Shown piece by piece: positions 39,861-49,527 of a stretch of 64,000 nucleotides of DNA. The position numbers and the translations under genes are program-made. The notes under the pieces were generated by a model. It searched no databases. It was not told the origin of the DNA and worked only from the letters and a program-made list of their open reading frames with translations. Every line of letters starts with the position of its first letter. Positions within the stretch are counted from its first letter, which is position 1. The stretch covers positions 620,001-684,000 of the forward strand of contig LT827126.1 in NCBI GenBank assembly GCA_900169975.1, in the 5' to 3' direction. The DNA is from Pseudoflavonifractor sp. Marseille-P3106. Its GTDB lineage: Bacteria; Bacillota; Clostridia; Oscillospirales; Oscillospiraceae.

Positions 39861-40946
39861 TTACAGCTCCGACAGCTTCTCCCGGATGCGGCGGCCCATC
39901 TCCCGGGTTCCGATGCTGCTCTCCCCCTGCCTGGCGATGTCGGGGGTCCGCCAGCCCTCGGCCAGGACCGCGTCCACAGCCTGCTCGATGGCCTGCGCCT
40001 CCTCGGCCCGCTGGAAGGAGTAACGGAACATCATGGCCACCGACAGAATGGTGGCGATGGGGTTTGCCTTGTCCTGTCCGGCGATGTCGGGGGCAGAGCC
40101 GTGGATGGGCTCATAAAGCCCGGGAGCGCCGTCGCCGATGGAGGCGGAGGGCAGCAGGCCGATGGAGCCGGTGACCATGCTGGCCTCGTCGGAGAGGATG
40201 TCGCCAAACATGTTTTCGGTCACCACCACGTCGAACTGGCCCGGATCCCGCACCAGCTGCATGGCACAGTTGTCCACCAGCACGTCCTCGTAGGCCACGT
40301 CGGGATATTCCGCCGCCAGGCGGTGCATGACGCTCCGCCACAGCCGGGAGGTCTCCAGCACATTGGCCTTGTCCACGCTGGACACCTTGTGCCGGCGGAG
40401 ACGGGCCAGCTCAAAGGCCCGGCGGCCGATCCGCTCGATCTCCTTTTCCGAGTAGGCCATCAGATCGGTGCATTCGGTGCCCCGATCCTCAGTCTCATAC
40501 CGGCCCCGCTGGCCGAAGTAGATCCCGCCGGTGAGCTCCCGGACCATCATGAGGTCGATGCCCTTTTCCGCCGTCTCCTTTTTCAGCGGACTGGCCTCCG
40601 CCATGGCGGGACGCAGGGTGGCCGGGCGGAGGTTGGCATACAGCCCCAGGTCCTTGCGGATCGCCAGAAGGGCGGTCTCCGGGCGCTGCTCGGCGGGCTT
40701 GTCGGCCCCCCACCTGGGGCCGCCCACCGCCCCCAGCAGGACGGCGTCGCAGGCACGGCACCGCTCCGCCGTGCCGTCGGGATAGCTCTTCCCCACCGCG
40801 TCGGTGGCACAGCCGCCCAGCAGCACGTCCACATACTCCACATGATGGCCGAACTTGGCCGCCGCCGCGTCCAGCACGCCCACGGCCTCGTTCACCACCT
40901 CGGGGCCGATGCCGTCGCCCCGGATGAGCGCAATTTTATAATTCAT
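39861..40946 (-). CDS. leuB: 3-isopropylmalate dehydrogenase
   Basis: NAD-dependent oxidative decarboxylase of leucine synthesis. The 361-residue protein starts [19 protein letters not shown] and has [10 protein letters not shown], the substrate-binding [10 protein letters not shown] and [13 protein letters not shown], and [33 protein letters not shown] is the cofactor-binding loop. The ATG at 40946 overlaps the leuD stop (ATGA); the longer frame to 41201 lies inside leuD and is rejected. It is last in the leuCDB operon. Confidence 0.97.
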   Translation of the reverse strand: MNYKIALIRGDGIGPEVVNEAVGVLDAAAAKFGHHVEYVDVLLGGCATDAVGKSYPDGTAERCRACDAVLLGAVGGPRWGADKPAEQRPETALLAIRKDLGLYANLRPATLRPAMAEASPLKKETAEKGIDLMMVRELTGGIYFGQRGRYETEDRGTECTDLMAYSEKEIERIGRRAFELARLRRHKVSSVDKANVLETSRLWRSVMHRLAAEYPDVAYEDVLVDNCAMQLVRDPGQFDVVVTENMFGDILSDEASMVTGSIGLLPSASIGDGAPGLYEPIHGSAPDIAGQDKANPIATILSVAMMFRYSFQRAEEAQAIEQAVDAVLAEGWRTPDIARQGESSIGTREMGRRIREKLSEL

Positions 40947-41428
40947 TTCGCCACACCTCTCGCCTTCAGGGAATTGAGCAGTCCCCCGCTCCGGATGATG
41001 CCGTCGATGAAGGCCGGGAAAGGGGCCGCCTGCCAAGACTTGCCCGCAGTCTCGTCCGTGATGGTCCCGGTGGCAAAGTCCACATCCACGGTGTCCCCCG
41101 CCGAGATGCCGTCCACCGCCTCTGGACACTCCAGAATGGGAAAGCCGATGTTGATGGCGTTGCGGTAGAAGATGCGGGCAAAGCTCCTGGCAATGACGCA
41201 CTTCACCCCGCAGGACTGGATGGCCAGGGGGGCGTGCTCCCGGGAGGAACCGCAGCCGAAGTTGGCGCCACCCACAATGATGTCTCCGGCCTCCACGGTG
41301 GAGGCAAAAGCGGGGTCTATGTCCTCCATGCAGTGGGAGGCCAGCGCCTTGGGATCCGGGTCGTTCAGGTGCCGGGCGGGAATGATGACGTCGGTGTCCA
41401 CGTTGTCGCCGTACTGATATAGTTTCAT
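40943..41428 (-). CDS. leuD: 3-isopropylmalate dehydratase small subunit
   Basis: Swivel subunit of the isomerase that converts 2- to 3-isopropylmalate. The 161-residue protein is of the short archaeal/clostridial type: [17 protein letters not shown], then [20 protein letters not shown] and [18 protein letters not shown]. It overlaps leuB by four bases and follows leuC by 49 bases, on the same strand. Confidence 0.96.
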   Translation of the reverse strand: MKLYQYGDNVDTDVIIPARHLNDPDPKALASHCMEDIDPAFASTVEAGDIIVGGANFGCGSSREHAPLAIQSCGVKCVIARSFARIFYRNAINIGFPILECPEAVDGISAGDTVDVDFATGTITDETAGKSWQAAPFPAFIDGIIRSGGLLNSLKARGVAK

Positions 41429-41477
41429 GACTGCTCCGTCCTTTCGCTGCTCTTGATAGAAGTTTCGGCTCCCCTGC

Positions 41478-42740
41478 TCAGGAGAGGGAGGCCGGGTCGA
41501 TGATGGCGCCGGCCACCGCGGAGGCGGCAGCCACGGCGGGGCTGGCCAGAATGATTTCCGAGCTCACGGGGCCCATGCGTCCCACAAAATTCCGGTTGGT
41601 GGTGGACACACACCGCTCCCCGTCCGCCAGCACGCCCATGTGTCCGCCCAGGCAGGGCCCGCAGGTGGGGGTGGAGACGGCGCAGCCGGAGGTGATAAAG
41701 GTCTCGATGTAACCCGCCTTCATGGCGTCCATGTAGATCTGCTGGGTGGCGGGAATGACGATGCACCGCACCCCGTCCCGGACCTTCCGTCCAGCCAGGA
41801 TGGCGGCGGCCTCCGCCAGATCTTTCAGGCGTCCGTTGGTGCAGGAGCCGATGACTACCTGCTGCACCCCCATGCCCGCCGCTTCATCCACCGTCCTGGT
41901 GTTGGAAGGCAGGTGGGGCAGGGCCACGGTGGGCCGGAGGGCGGACAGGTCGATGACCACCTCCCGGTCATAGACGGCATCGGGATCGGCCTCAAAGGCC
42001 TCCCAAGGGCGGTCCACCCTGTCCTTCAGGTAGGCCCGGGTCTGCTCGTCCACGGGAAAGATGCCGTTCTTGGCCCCCGCTTCGATGGCCATGTTTGAGA
42101 TGGTAAAGCGGTCGTCCATGGTCAGTTCGGCCACCCCTTCCCCGGCAAACTCCAGGGACTGGTAGAGGGCCCCGTCCACCCCGATGAGGCCGATGAGATG
42201 GAGAACCACGTCCTTGCCGCCCACATAGGGGGGCAGCTTTCCGGTCAGCACCACCCGAATGGCGGCGGGCACCTTGAACCAGGCAAGCCCCGTGGCCATG
42301 CCGGCAGCCATGTCGGTGGAGCCCACGCCGGTGGAGAACGCGCCCAGCGCACCGTAGGTGCAGGTGTGGGAGTCAGCCCCGATGATGACCTCGCCGGGGG
42401 CGGTGAGGCCCTTTTCGGGCAACAGAGCGTGCTCGATGCCCACCTGTCCCACGTCGTAGAAATGGGTGATGTCGAACCGCCGGGCAAAGCTCCGCGCCTG
42501 GGCGCAGAGCTGGGCGGACTTGATGTCCTTGCAGGGGGTGGAGTGGTCCAGGACGATGGCGATCCGGTCCCGGTCAAAGACCTGGGTCAGCCCCGCCTTC
42601 TCAAATTCCGTGATCGCCACAGGGGTGGTGATGTCGTTGCCCAGCACAAGGTCCAGCTTCGCCTCGATCAGCTGTCCCGCCCGCACCGCCTCCACGCCCG
42701 CGTGTTTTGCCAGGATCTTCTGGGTCATGGTCATTCCCAT
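41478..42740 (-). CDS. leuC: 3-isopropylmalate dehydratase large subunit
   Basis: Aconitase-family [4Fe-4S] subunit. The 420-residue protein contains [20 protein letters not shown] and [13 protein letters not shown], with the third cluster cysteines in [10 protein letters not shown] (near 355), giving the C...CxxC pattern. The family length (about 420) fits the homoaconitase/LeuC2 type. I chose the ATG at 42740 with AGGGAGGG upstream; the longer frame has no ribosome site. It diverges from the Crp-family gene. Confidence 0.96.
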   Translation of the reverse strand: MGMTMTQKILAKHAGVEAVRAGQLIEAKLDLVLGNDITTPVAITEFEKAGLTQVFDRDRIAIVLDHSTPCKDIKSAQLCAQARSFARRFDITHFYDVGQVGIEHALLPEKGLTAPGEVIIGADSHTCTYGALGAFSTGVGSTDMAAGMATGLAWFKVPAAIRVVLTGKLPPYVGGKDVVLHLIGLIGVDGALYQSLEFAGEGVAELTMDDRFTISNMAIEAGAKNGIFPVDEQTRAYLKDRVDRPWEAFEADPDAVYDREVVIDLSALRPTVALPHLPSNTRTVDEAAGMGVQQVVIGSCTNGRLKDLAEAAAILAGRKVRDGVRCIVIPATQQIYMDAMKAGYIETFITSGCAVSTPTCGPCLGGHMGVLADGERCVSTTNRNFVGRMGPVSSEIILASPAVAAASAVAGAIIDPASLS

Positions 42741-42784
42741 ATTCGGTCCCTCCCTTTCTGTTGGCTCCAGTATGGCATTTTTTC

Positions 42785-42813
42785 TTGCATAAGAATGTAG
42801 CACGTGATACAAT
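42785..42813 (+). promoter_or_regulatory. Promoter of the Crp-family regulator
   Basis: TTGCAT (42785-42790), 17-base spacer, TACAAT (42808-42813), 19 bases before the ATG. Confidence 0.7.
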
Positions 42814-42831
42814 TTTGCCGAGGTGAGGCAT

Positions 42832-43446
42832 ATGAAGCAAGACTGGGCCCCCTTGGCCGAGGGCCGCCAGCCGAGGGCCTTTGCCCCGGGGCAGATGATC
42901 TATCTCCAGGGGACGGAGGCCGACGGGTTCTTCTATCTGCTGGAGGGCACCGCCAAAAGCTACATCAGCTCTCCGGAGGGTTCCGAGCGGCTGCTCGCCC
43001 TCCACGCCCCGGGGGATCTCATGGGGGAGGCCTCCTTTTTCGACCAGTGTCCACGGGTCTCCTCCGCCGTGGCGGTGACTCCGTGCAGGGCGGTGCGCAT
43101 CGACCGGTCCCAGCTGGACCGGGTGTTTCAGGCCCACCCCGAACTGGCCTTCCCCATGCTCCGCTACCTGGCCCGGACCGTGCGGATGCTCTCGGGTCAT
43201 GTGGACGATATCTCCTTTCACCCCGCCGACCGCCGCCTGGCGGGACTGCTGCTCAGCCGGGCCGACGGCCACGGGCTTGTCCGGGCCACCCATGAGGAGC
43301 TGGGCTCCGCCGTGGGAGCCAGCCGGGTCACCGTGAGCCGGACGCTCTCCCGCTTCACGGGCCTGGGCTGGATCGAGACGGGCTACCGCTCCCTGCGCCT
43401 TCTCGACCGCACCGCGCTGGAGGATTTTTCCCTCTCCGGGCCCTGA
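42832..43446 (+). CDS. Crp/Fnr family transcriptional regulator
   Basis: A 204-residue regulator with an N-terminal cyclic-nucleotide-type beta barrel ([26 protein letters not shown]-like region, then [14 protein letters not shown]) and a C-terminal winged HTH ([30 protein letters not shown]). The conserved Arg/Ser phosphate-binding pair of true cAMP receptors is not obvious, and there is no N-terminal Fnr cysteine cluster. It precedes the aldolase operon and diverges from leuC, so it may control one or both. Its effector is unknown. Confidence 0.88.
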   Translation: MKQDWAPLAEGRQPRAFAPGQMIYLQGTEADGFFYLLEGTAKSYISSPEGSERLLALHAPGDLMGEASFFDQCPRVSSAVAVTPCRAVRIDRSQLDRVFQAHPELAFPMLRYLARTVRMLSGHVDDISFHPADRRLAGLLLSRADGHGLVRATHEELGSAVGASRVTVSRTLSRFTGLGWIETGYRSLRLLDRTALEDFSLSGP

Positions 43447-43465
43447 ACGCTCCGGCGGAAGCGCC

Positions 43466-43494
43466 TTGCTTTTCCCCCGCCTTCATGCTACACT
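43466..43494 (+). promoter_or_regulatory. Candidate promoter of the aldolase operon
   Basis: TTGCTT (43466-43471), 17-base spacer, TACACT (43489-43494), then a GGAGG site before 43528. Confidence 0.6.
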
Positions 43495-43527
43495 TCAAAT
43501 ACCATTTTACAATACGGAGGACATCGT

Positions 43528-44187
43528 ATGGATCAGCAACTGCGAGAAGAGCTCTGCGAGATCTGCCACCTGCTGTATGAGCGGGGCTATGTGGTCAGCA
43601 ACGACGGAAATGTCTCCGCCCGCACCCCCTGGGGAACCGTCCTCATCACTCCTTCCGGGGTGGGGAAGGGCCGGATGACCCCGGACATGCTGGTGGAGAC
43701 CGATCTGGAGGGCAACATTCTCTCCGGAGACCGGAACCCCTCCTCGGAGAGCAAAATGCACTGGATGCTCTACCGGGAGCGGAGCGACGTGAACGCCGTG
43801 GTCCACGCCCATCCCCCCATATCCACCGCCTTCGCCATCTGCCGCAAGCCCCTCACCCAGCGCTACCTGGCCGAGATGGTGGTAGGCCTGGGAGAGGTGC
43901 CGGTGACCGAGTTTGCCATGCTGTCCACCGACGAGGTGCCCGCCTCCGTCCGTCCCTTCGTCCGGGATCACTCCGCCGTCCTGCTGGCCAACCACGGTGC
44001 CCTGACCTGGGGCCCCTCCCTCCTCTCCGCCTTCGATCGCATGGAGACGGTGGAGCAGACTGCCAAGGTCTATTATTATGTCAACCAAATGGGGGGCGGC
44101 GTGGAGATGACCGAGGCTCAGGCCGCCACCCTCAAGTCCATGACCGGCTTTTATCAGCAGCTGGCCCGGAAACGGGAGGGTGTGTGA
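43528..44187 (+). CDS. Class II aldolase/adducin family protein
   Basis: A 219-residue zinc aldolase of the fuculose-1-phosphate / 5-deoxyribulose-1-phosphate type, which splits a ketose 1-phosphate to DHAP and an aldehyde. Features: SNDGNVSAR (24-32, phosphate-binding), TPSG, SSESKMH with the catalytic Glu74, zinc ligands H93 and H95 in VVHAHPP, and H156 in LLANHGA. With an MtnA-like isomerase in the same operon, breakdown of 5-deoxy- or 5-methylthio-ribulose 1-phosphate is the likeliest reaction. L-fuculose or ribulose phosphate are alternatives. Confidence 0.88.
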   Translation: MDQQLREELCEICHLLYERGYVVSNDGNVSARTPWGTVLITPSGVGKGRMTPDMLVETDLEGNILSGDRNPSSESKMHWMLYRERSDVNAVVHAHPPISTAFAICRKPLTQRYLAEMVVGLGEVPVTEFAMLSTDEVPASVRPFVRDHSAVLLANHGALTWGPSLLSAFDRMETVEQTAKVYYYVNQMGGGVEMTEAQAATLKSMTGFYQQLARKREGV

Positions 44188-44618
44188 TGGAACATACGGC
44201 GGAAGAACTGATCGCCGCCCTGGAGCTGGTGCCCCTGGAGGACGAGGGCGGCTGGCACCGGTGCATGTGGCGCTCGGCGGACGACACCACGGTCAGCTGC
44301 ATCTACTACCTTTTAAAAAAGGGAGAGCGCTCCCGCTGGCACCAGCTCAAGTCCAACGAGGTCTGGACCTGGCACGCCGGTGGCAGTCTGGAGACCACGC
44401 TGGGAGGCGCGGGCGAGCGGCCCGTCCCCGGGGCGAAGCAGGTCTTTGGCCCCCGGCTTGGGGTGGACTCGGGCTATGTCTCGGTGGTGCCTGCCGGCGC
44501 GTGGCAGACCACCCGGGTGGTCGACGGCGACTTTGCCCTGGTCTCCTGCGTGGTCTCCCCCGCCTTCCGGGATGAGGACTGCTACCTCCCCCACCCGCCC
44601 GTTGAGGAGGAGCTGTGA
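44187..44618 (+). CDS. Cupin_5 (DUF985) family protein
   Basis: A 143-residue single-domain cupin. The family pattern is clear: IYYLLKKGERSRWHQLKSNEVWTWHAGG, then GVDSGYVSVVPAGAWQTTRV and LVSCVVSPAFRDEDCYL. Possible metal ligands are the WH, E and WH residues in the first block. DUF985 proteins resemble sugar-nucleotide epimerase-like cupins, but activity is unknown. Its ATG shares the last base of the aldolase stop (TGATG), and its stop overlaps the SDR start in the same way, so all three are strictly coupled. Confidence 0.88.
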   Translation: MEHTAEELIAALELVPLEDEGGWHRCMWRSADDTTVSCIYYLLKKGERSRWHQLKSNEVWTWHAGGSLETTLGGAGERPVPGAKQVFGPRLGVDSGYVSVVPAGAWQTTRVVDGDFALVSCVVSPAFRDEDCYLPHPPVEEEL

Positions 44619-45367
44619 TGGATTTTTCACTGAACGGAAAAGTTGCCGTGGTCACCGGCGTCAGCCGGGGTCTGGGGCGTGCCATGGCCATCGCCCTGGC
44701 TCAGGCGGGAGCCGACATCGTGGGCGTAGGCTATCACGGCATGGGCTCCACCCAGGCTGAGATCGAGGCGCTGGGCCGCAGAGCCTTTCCCATCACCCAC
44801 GACCTGGGAAACAGCGAACTCGCCCCTGCGCTGGCGAAAAAATGCGTCGACGCCTTCGGGCGGGTGGACATTCTGGTCAATAATGCCGGGATCATCCGCC
44901 TCTCCCCCGCCGAGAACCACACCGCCGAGGATTTTGACGCGGTGATGGAAGTCAACCTCCGCTCCCTCTTTCTCCTCACCCGGGACATCGCCCGGCAGAT
45001 GATCGCTTTGGGGGGCGGCAAGATCATCAACACCTGCTCGGTGCAGTCCTGCCGGGGCGGCTCCGGGGACGCGGCCTACGTGGCCAGCAAGCACGCCGTC
45101 TACGGCCTGACCCGGGCCTGGGCCAACGAGTGGGGCAAATACCACATCAACGTCAACGCCATTGCCCCAGGCTACATGGTCACCGACAACACCGCCAACC
45201 TCCGCACCCACGCCGACGCCGTGGCCCAGATCGACGCCCAGATTCCCATGGGCCGCTGGGGACAGCCCGAGGACCTGATGGGCCCGGTGGTGTTCCTGGC
45301 TTCCTCCGCCTCCGACTACGTCAACGGCCATCTGCTGGCGGTGGACGGCGGCTATTTGAACTGCTGA
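44618..45367 (+). CDS. SDR family oxidoreductase, KduD-like
   Basis: A 249-residue short-chain dehydrogenase. The NAD(P) loop is [12 protein letters not shown] (near 14-25), followed by NNAGI, the catalytic Ser in [16 protein letters not shown] (Tyr/Lys pair) and the C-terminal [20 protein letters not shown]. Closest family resemblance is to 2-deoxy-D-gluconate / 5-keto-4-deoxyuronate dehydrogenases. In this operon it might oxidise a sugar or reduce the aldehyde released by the aldolase; the substrate is open. Confidence 0.88.
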   Translation: MDFSLNGKVAVVTGVSRGLGRAMAIALAQAGADIVGVGYHGMGSTQAEIEALGRRAFPITHDLGNSELAPALAKKCVDAFGRVDILVNNAGIIRLSPAENHTAEDFDAVMEVNLRSLFLLTRDIARQMIALGGGKIINTCSVQSCRGGSGDAAYVASKHAVYGLTRAWANEWGKYHINVNAIAPGYMVTDNTANLRTHADAVAQIDAQIPMGRWGQPEDLMGPVVFLASSASDYVNGHLLAVDGGYLNC

Positions 45368-45422
45368 CGCCCGTTCGGGCTTCCTTCCCAATCTGAACCA
45401 GAAAAACAAAGGAGTGTCACCC

Positions 45423-46505
45423 ATGTCCGAGGAACTGACCAAAGTGACCCATGTGGACAACGTCCGCCTGGGGGACGACGAAAGAAGCGTGGTCATCATC
45501 GACCAGACCCAGCTGCCCAACCGCACGGTATATCTCACCCTGCGCACAAAAGAGGAGATGTTTGACGCCATCAAGCTGCTGCGGGTCCGGGGCGCCCCCG
45601 CCATCGGCATCTGCGCCGCCTACTGCATGTATGCGCTGGCCCGGCAGATCGACACCGATGACTACACCTACTTTGTCTCTGCCTTCCACTCCATCAAGGA
45701 ATACCTCAACTCCTCCCGCCCCACCGCCGTCAACCTCAGCTGGGCCCTGAACCGGATGGAGAAGGTCCTGGAGCAGGGGGAGAACGACGAGGATCTGGGA
45801 GATGTGCTGGAGCTTCTGGGCAAGGAATGCCGGGCCATCCATCAGGAGGACATCGCCATGTGCCGGGCCATCTCGGAATACGGCCTGTCCCTCCTTCAGG
45901 ACGGAGACGGCATCCTCACCCACTGCAACGCCGGCCCTCTGGCCACCTCCCGGTACGGCACCGCCCTGGGCCCCCTCTTCCTGGGCAAGGAACAGGGCAA
46001 GGAATTCCATGTCTTTTCCGATGAGACCCGTCCCCTTCTCCAGGGCGCCCGTCTCACCTCCTACGAGCTTCAGAAGGCGGGCATCGACGTGACCCTCATC
46101 TGCGACAACATGGCCTCCATCGTCATGAAGAACGGCTGGATCAACGCCTGCCTGGTGGGCTGCGACCGCATTGCCGCCAACGGCGACGCGGCCAACAAGA
46201 TCGGCACCTCCGGGGTGGCCATCCTGGCTAAGCACTACGGCATCCCCTTCTATGTGCTGGGCCCCACCTCCACCATCGACATGAACTGCAAAACCGGCGA
46301 CGACATTGAGATCGAGCTCCGGGACCCGGAGGAGATCAAGAACAAGTTCTACGCCGAACCCCAGGCCCTGGCCGAGGTCAAGTGCTACAATCCCGCCTTC
46401 GACGTCACCGACCACAGCCTCATCACCGCCATCGTCACGGAAAAAGGCATCTGCCGCGCCCCCTTTACCGAGAGCCTGGCCGCTCTTTTCCCGGAACAAC
46501 AGTGA
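45423..46505 (+). CDS. MtnA-like aldose-1-phosphate isomerase
   Basis: A 360-residue protein of the S-methyl-5-thioribose-1-phosphate isomerase family, which includes 5-deoxyribose-1-phosphate isomerases. Diagnostic sites are RVRGAPAIG (54-62), the catalytic Cys168 in [11 protein letters not shown] and Asp248 in [11 protein letters not shown]. The intact pair predicts aldose-1-phosphate to ketose-1-phosphate conversion. It is the fourth gene of the aldolase operon, and no mtnB, mtnK or mtnD is nearby, so the classic methionine salvage pathway is unlikely. eIF2B-like ribose-1,5-bisphosphate isomerase is a less likely alternative. Confidence 0.9.
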   Translation: MSEELTKVTHVDNVRLGDDERSVVIIDQTQLPNRTVYLTLRTKEEMFDAIKLLRVRGAPAIGICAAYCMYALARQIDTDDYTYFVSAFHSIKEYLNSSRPTAVNLSWALNRMEKVLEQGENDEDLGDVLELLGKECRAIHQEDIAMCRAISEYGLSLLQDGDGILTHCNAGPLATSRYGTALGPLFLGKEQGKEFHVFSDETRPLLQGARLTSYELQKAGIDVTLICDNMASIVMKNGWINACLVGCDRIAANGDAANKIGTSGVAILAKHYGIPFYVLGPTSTIDMNCKTGDDIEIELRDPEEIKNKFYAEPQALAEVKCYNPAFDVTDHSLITAIVTEKGICRAPFTESLAALFPEQQ

Positions 46506-46546
46506 ACGGGATCGGACCTGCGGTCACAATTTTGTCAAATACCGTC

Positions 46547-46575
46547 TTGAAAAACAGCCGAAAAATTAGTATGAT
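46547..46575 (+). promoter_or_regulatory. Promoter of the BMP transporter operon
   Basis: TTGAAA (46547-46552), 17-base spacer, TATGAT (46570-46575), about 65 bases before the binding-protein start. Confidence 0.7.
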
Positions 46576-46641
46576 AGTTAGTATATAAAGCTGCATATGC
46601 GGTTTTGTATTTTTGCCCTGAAAACATAAGGAGGAATTAGA

Positions 46642-47814
46642 ATGAAACTGAGCAAGAAGATCCCTGCGATGGCCCTGTCCCTTGCCATGGCGTTCTCTCT
46701 GGCCGCCTGCGGCGGCGGGACCGCCAAGGAGTCCGCAGCTCCCGCCGAGAGCGCTGCTGCTGAAAGCGCCGCTCCCGAGGCCAAGGGCCTGAAGATCGCC
46801 ATCTGTACCAGCCCCAACACCGTGGACGACGGATCCTTCAACGAGGACAACTACGACGGTGTGCTCTCCTTCATTGCCAGCCGCGGCGACATCGACACCG
46901 TGACTCCCGTCCAGGAGCCCACCGGCGACCCCGCCGCTGCCGCCCAGACCGTCAGCGACGTCGTGGCTGACTACGACGTGCTGGTGTGTACCGGCTTCCA
47001 GTTCGCCGGCATCGCCACCATCGCCCAGGACAACCCCGACAAGTACTTCATCCTGGTGGACTCCTTCCCCTCCGTCGACGGCAAGGACGCCGAGGTCGAG
47101 AACGTCTACGCCATGCAGTTCGCCGAAAACGAAGGCGGCTTCTTCGCCGGCATCGCCGCCGCTCTGGAGACCCAGACCGGCAAGGTCGCCGTGGTCAATG
47201 GTGTGGCCTACCCCTCCAACGTCAACTATCAGTTCGGCTTTGAGTCCGGCGTGGCCTACGCCAACAAGAACCTGGGCGCCAAGGCTGAAGTCGTGGAGAT
47301 CCCCTCCTACGCCGGCACCGACGTCACCGGAGCCAACGTGGGAGGCAACTACACCGGCAACTTCGGCGACGAGGCCATGGGCAAAGTGGTCGGTCAGGCT
47401 CTGATCCAGCAGGGCTGCGACATCATCTTCGTGGCCGCCGGCGCTTCCGGCAACGGTGTGTTCACCGCCGCCAAGGAAGCCGGCAACGTGAAGGTCATCG
47501 GCTGCGACGTGGACCAGTACGACGACGGCGCCAACGGCGACAGCAACATCATCCTCACCTCCGCCCTCAAGAACATGGCCATCAACGTGGAGCGTCAGCT
47601 CAACGCCATCGTGGACGGCACCTTCAAGGGCGGCAACTACACCCTGCAGGCCGATACCGACTCCACCGGCTACGTCTCTGCCGACGGCCGTCAGCAGCTC
47701 TCTGAGGCCACGCTGAAGACTCTGGCCGACGTGTATCCCCTGGTGAAGGACGGCACCATCGTGCCCGCCTCCAACTTCAACGGCAACACCCCCGACAACT
47801 TCCCCGGCCTGTAA
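46642..47814 (+). CDS. BMP family nucleoside-binding lipoprotein
   Basis: A 390-residue solute-binding lipoprotein. The signal peptide ends in lipobox SLAAC, with Cys23 as the lipid anchor, then a short Ala/Ser/Glu-rich linker. The BMP/PnrA/NupN-type fold follows with DDGSFNEDNYDGV, GDPAAAAQTVSDVV, NEGGFFAGIAAAL and FVAAGASGNGVFTAAKEAG. Family members bind purine nucleosides. A promoter lies just upstream, after the MtnA-like gene, and the ATPase and two permeases follow. Confidence 0.92.
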   Translation: MKLSKKIPAMALSLAMAFSLAACGGGTAKESAAPAESAAAESAAPEAKGLKIAICTSPNTVDDGSFNEDNYDGVLSFIASRGDIDTVTPVQEPTGDPAAAAQTVSDVVADYDVLVCTGFQFAGIATIAQDNPDKYFILVDSFPSVDGKDAEVENVYAMQFAENEGGFFAGIAAALETQTGKVAVVNGVAYPSNVNYQFGFESGVAYANKNLGAKAEVVEIPSYAGTDVTGANVGGNYTGNFGDEAMGKVVGQALIQQGCDIIFVAAGASGNGVFTAAKEAGNVKVIGCDVDQYDDGANGDSNIILTSALKNMAINVERQLNAIVDGTFKGGNYTLQADTDSTGYVSADGRQQLSEATLKTLADVYPLVKDGTIVPASNFNGNTPDNFPGL

Positions 47815-47887
47815 GCCGGTTTCACCAGCGCTTCCCGGTCAAGGATGGCGGGACGCTCCGTTCGTATTTAACCATACCCTCGGAGCG

Positions 47888-47968
47888 CCCCGCTTCTTTC
47901 CCATGAAGCGGGGAAAAGGGTCCTCGGGCCCTTGAGAAATGCATCGATCCCCGGTACATTTCTCAAAG
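47888..47968. repeat. Two hairpins between the binding protein and the ATPase
   Basis: CCCCGCTTC (47888-47896) pairs with GAAGCGGGG (47905-47913), and CCTTGAGAAATG (from 47930) pairs with CATTTCTCAAAGG (to 47969). Neither has a T-run, so they are probably mRNA-stabilising or processing elements that raise binding-protein output over the transporter. Confidence 0.5.
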
Positions 47969-47991
47969 GACCGAGAAAAGGAGGCTGTAAG

Positions 47992-49527
47992 ATGGCAAAT
48001 GATGAATACATCGTGGAAATGCGCCACATCACCAAGCGCTTTCCCGGCATTGTCGCCAACAACGACATCTCCCTGGGGATCAAAAAGGGGGAGATCTTCG
48101 CTCTGCTGGGCGAGAACGGCGCCGGAAAATCTACGCTTATGAGTATGCTCTTCGGCATGTATGAACCGGACGAGGGTGAGATCTACATCCGGGGCAAGCG
48201 GGAACATATCTCCTCCCCCAACCATGCCACCCGGCTTAACATCGGCATGGTCCACCAGCACTTCAAGCTGGTGAGCAACTACACCATCGCTGAAAACATC
48301 ATCCTGGGCATTGAGCCCAGGCGTCTGGCCGGCATCTTCCCCGTGGTGGACATCAAGGGCACCAACGAAAAGGTGGCCGCCCTGTCCAGGCAATACGGCC
48401 TGGAGGTGAACCCCGCCGCCAAGATCGAGGATGTGAACGTCTCCACCCAGCAGCGGGTGGAGATTTTGAAGATGCTCTACCGGGAGGCCGAGATCCTCAT
48501 CTTCGACGAACCCACCGCCGTCCTCACCCCCCAGGAGATCGACTTCCTGCTCCAAATCATCCGGGGCCTGCGGGACCAGGGCAAGACCATCATCCTCATC
48601 ACCCACAAGCTCGAAGAGATCAAGCAGGTGGCCGACCGGTGCGCCATTCTGAACCGAGGCAAACTCATCGACGTGCTGGACGTGGCCGCTACCTCCACTC
48701 AGACCATGGCCAACCTGATGGTTGGCCGGGAGGTGGATTTCACCGTAGACAAGTCTCCCGCCCGGCCCGGCGGGGAAATTTTGAAGGTGGAACACCTCAC
48801 CGTCAAAAACGCCGACGGCTTTCCGGTGGTCAAGGATGTATCCTTTACCATCCACGCCGGTGAGATCTTTGCCATCGCCGGTGTCTCCGGCAACGGCCAG
48901 ACGGAGATCGCCGACGCGGTGGCGGGCATGATCCCGGCCGCCGAGGGGAGCATCACACTGGATGGGACTGATATCACCCGTTCCTCCGTCCGGGCCCGGA
49001 CCGACCTGGGCCTCTCCTACATCCCGGAGGACCGCCAGTCGGTGGGCCTGGTGCTGGATTTCTCCCTGGCGGACAATCTGGCGCTTAAAACTTATTACAA
49101 GCCCCCGTTCTCGGAAAAGGGCATTCTGAATCACGCCGCCTTCGACTCTTACGGGGAAAAGCTCATTCAGGAATACGACGTTCGCAGCGGACAGGGCATC
49201 CACACCGTCACCCGCTCCATGTCCGGCGGCAACCAGCAGAAGGCTATCATCGCCCGGGAGATCGAGCGGGACTCCAAGCTGATGATCTTCGTCCAACCCA
49301 CCCGAGGCCTGGACATCGGCGCCATTGAGAACATCCACCGCCAGATCCTGGCCGAGCGGGACAAGGGCCGGGCCGTTCTGCTCATCTCCCTGGAGCTGGA
49401 CGAGATCATGGGTCTGGCCGACACCATCGGCGTCATCTTCTCCGGCGAGATACTGAAGATCGCGCCCGCCGACACCATGACCACCAACGAAGTGGGTCAG
49501 TATATGATGGGGGTGAAGCAGGCATGA
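47992..49527 (+). CDS. Nucleoside ABC transporter ATPase (two-domain, NupO-like)
   Basis: A 511-residue double ATPase. The first domain has Walker A GENGAGKST (40-48), a Q-loop and Walker B ILIFDEPTAVL. The second has the degenerate loop GVSGNGQTEI in place of Walker A, SMSGGNQQKAIIARE and the QPTRGLDIGA motif. This asymmetry is standard for the BMP/ribose-type importers, not damage. AAAAGGAGG precedes the ATG. Stop and next start overlap (ATGA). Confidence 0.93.
   Translation: MANDEYIVEMRHITKRFPGIVANNDISLGIKKGEIFALLGENGAGKSTLMSMLFGMYEPDEGEIYIRGKREHISSPNHATRLNIGMVHQHFKLVSNYTIAENIILGIEPRRLAGIFPVVDIKGTNEKVAALSRQYGLEVNPAAKIEDVNVSTQQRVEILKMLYREAEILIFDEPTAVLTPQEIDFLLQIIRGLRDQGKTIILITHKLEEIKQVADRCAILNRGKLIDVLDVAATSTQTMANLMVGREVDFTVDKSPARPGGEILKVEHLTVKNADGFPVVKDVSFTIHAGEIFAIAGVSGNGQTEIADAVAGMIPAAEGSITLDGTDITRSSVRARTDLGLSYIPEDRQSVGLVLDFSLADNLALKTYYKPPFSEKGILNHAAFDSYGEKLIQEYDVRSGQGIHTVTRSMSGGNQQKAIIAREIERDSKLMIFVQPTRGLDIGAIENIHRQILAERDKGRAVLLISLELDEIMGLADTIGVIFSGEILKIAPADTMTTNEVGQYMMGVKQA

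Noticed and set aside
42785-42813. Imperfect symmetry (TTGCAT/ATACAA) between leuC and the Crp-family gene as a Crp operator
   Set aside because: It does not match TGTGA-N6-TCACA, and the bases are better explained as -35 and -10 promoter boxes.
45417-46499. A 360-codon minus frame opposite the MtnA-like gene
   Set aside because: Antisense shadow; the plus-strand gene has a ribosome site and intact catalytic motifs.
48880-48920. Missing lysine in the second Walker A of the nucleoside ATPase
   Set aside because: The degenerate second nucleotide site is the normal state in this importer family, so it is not damage.
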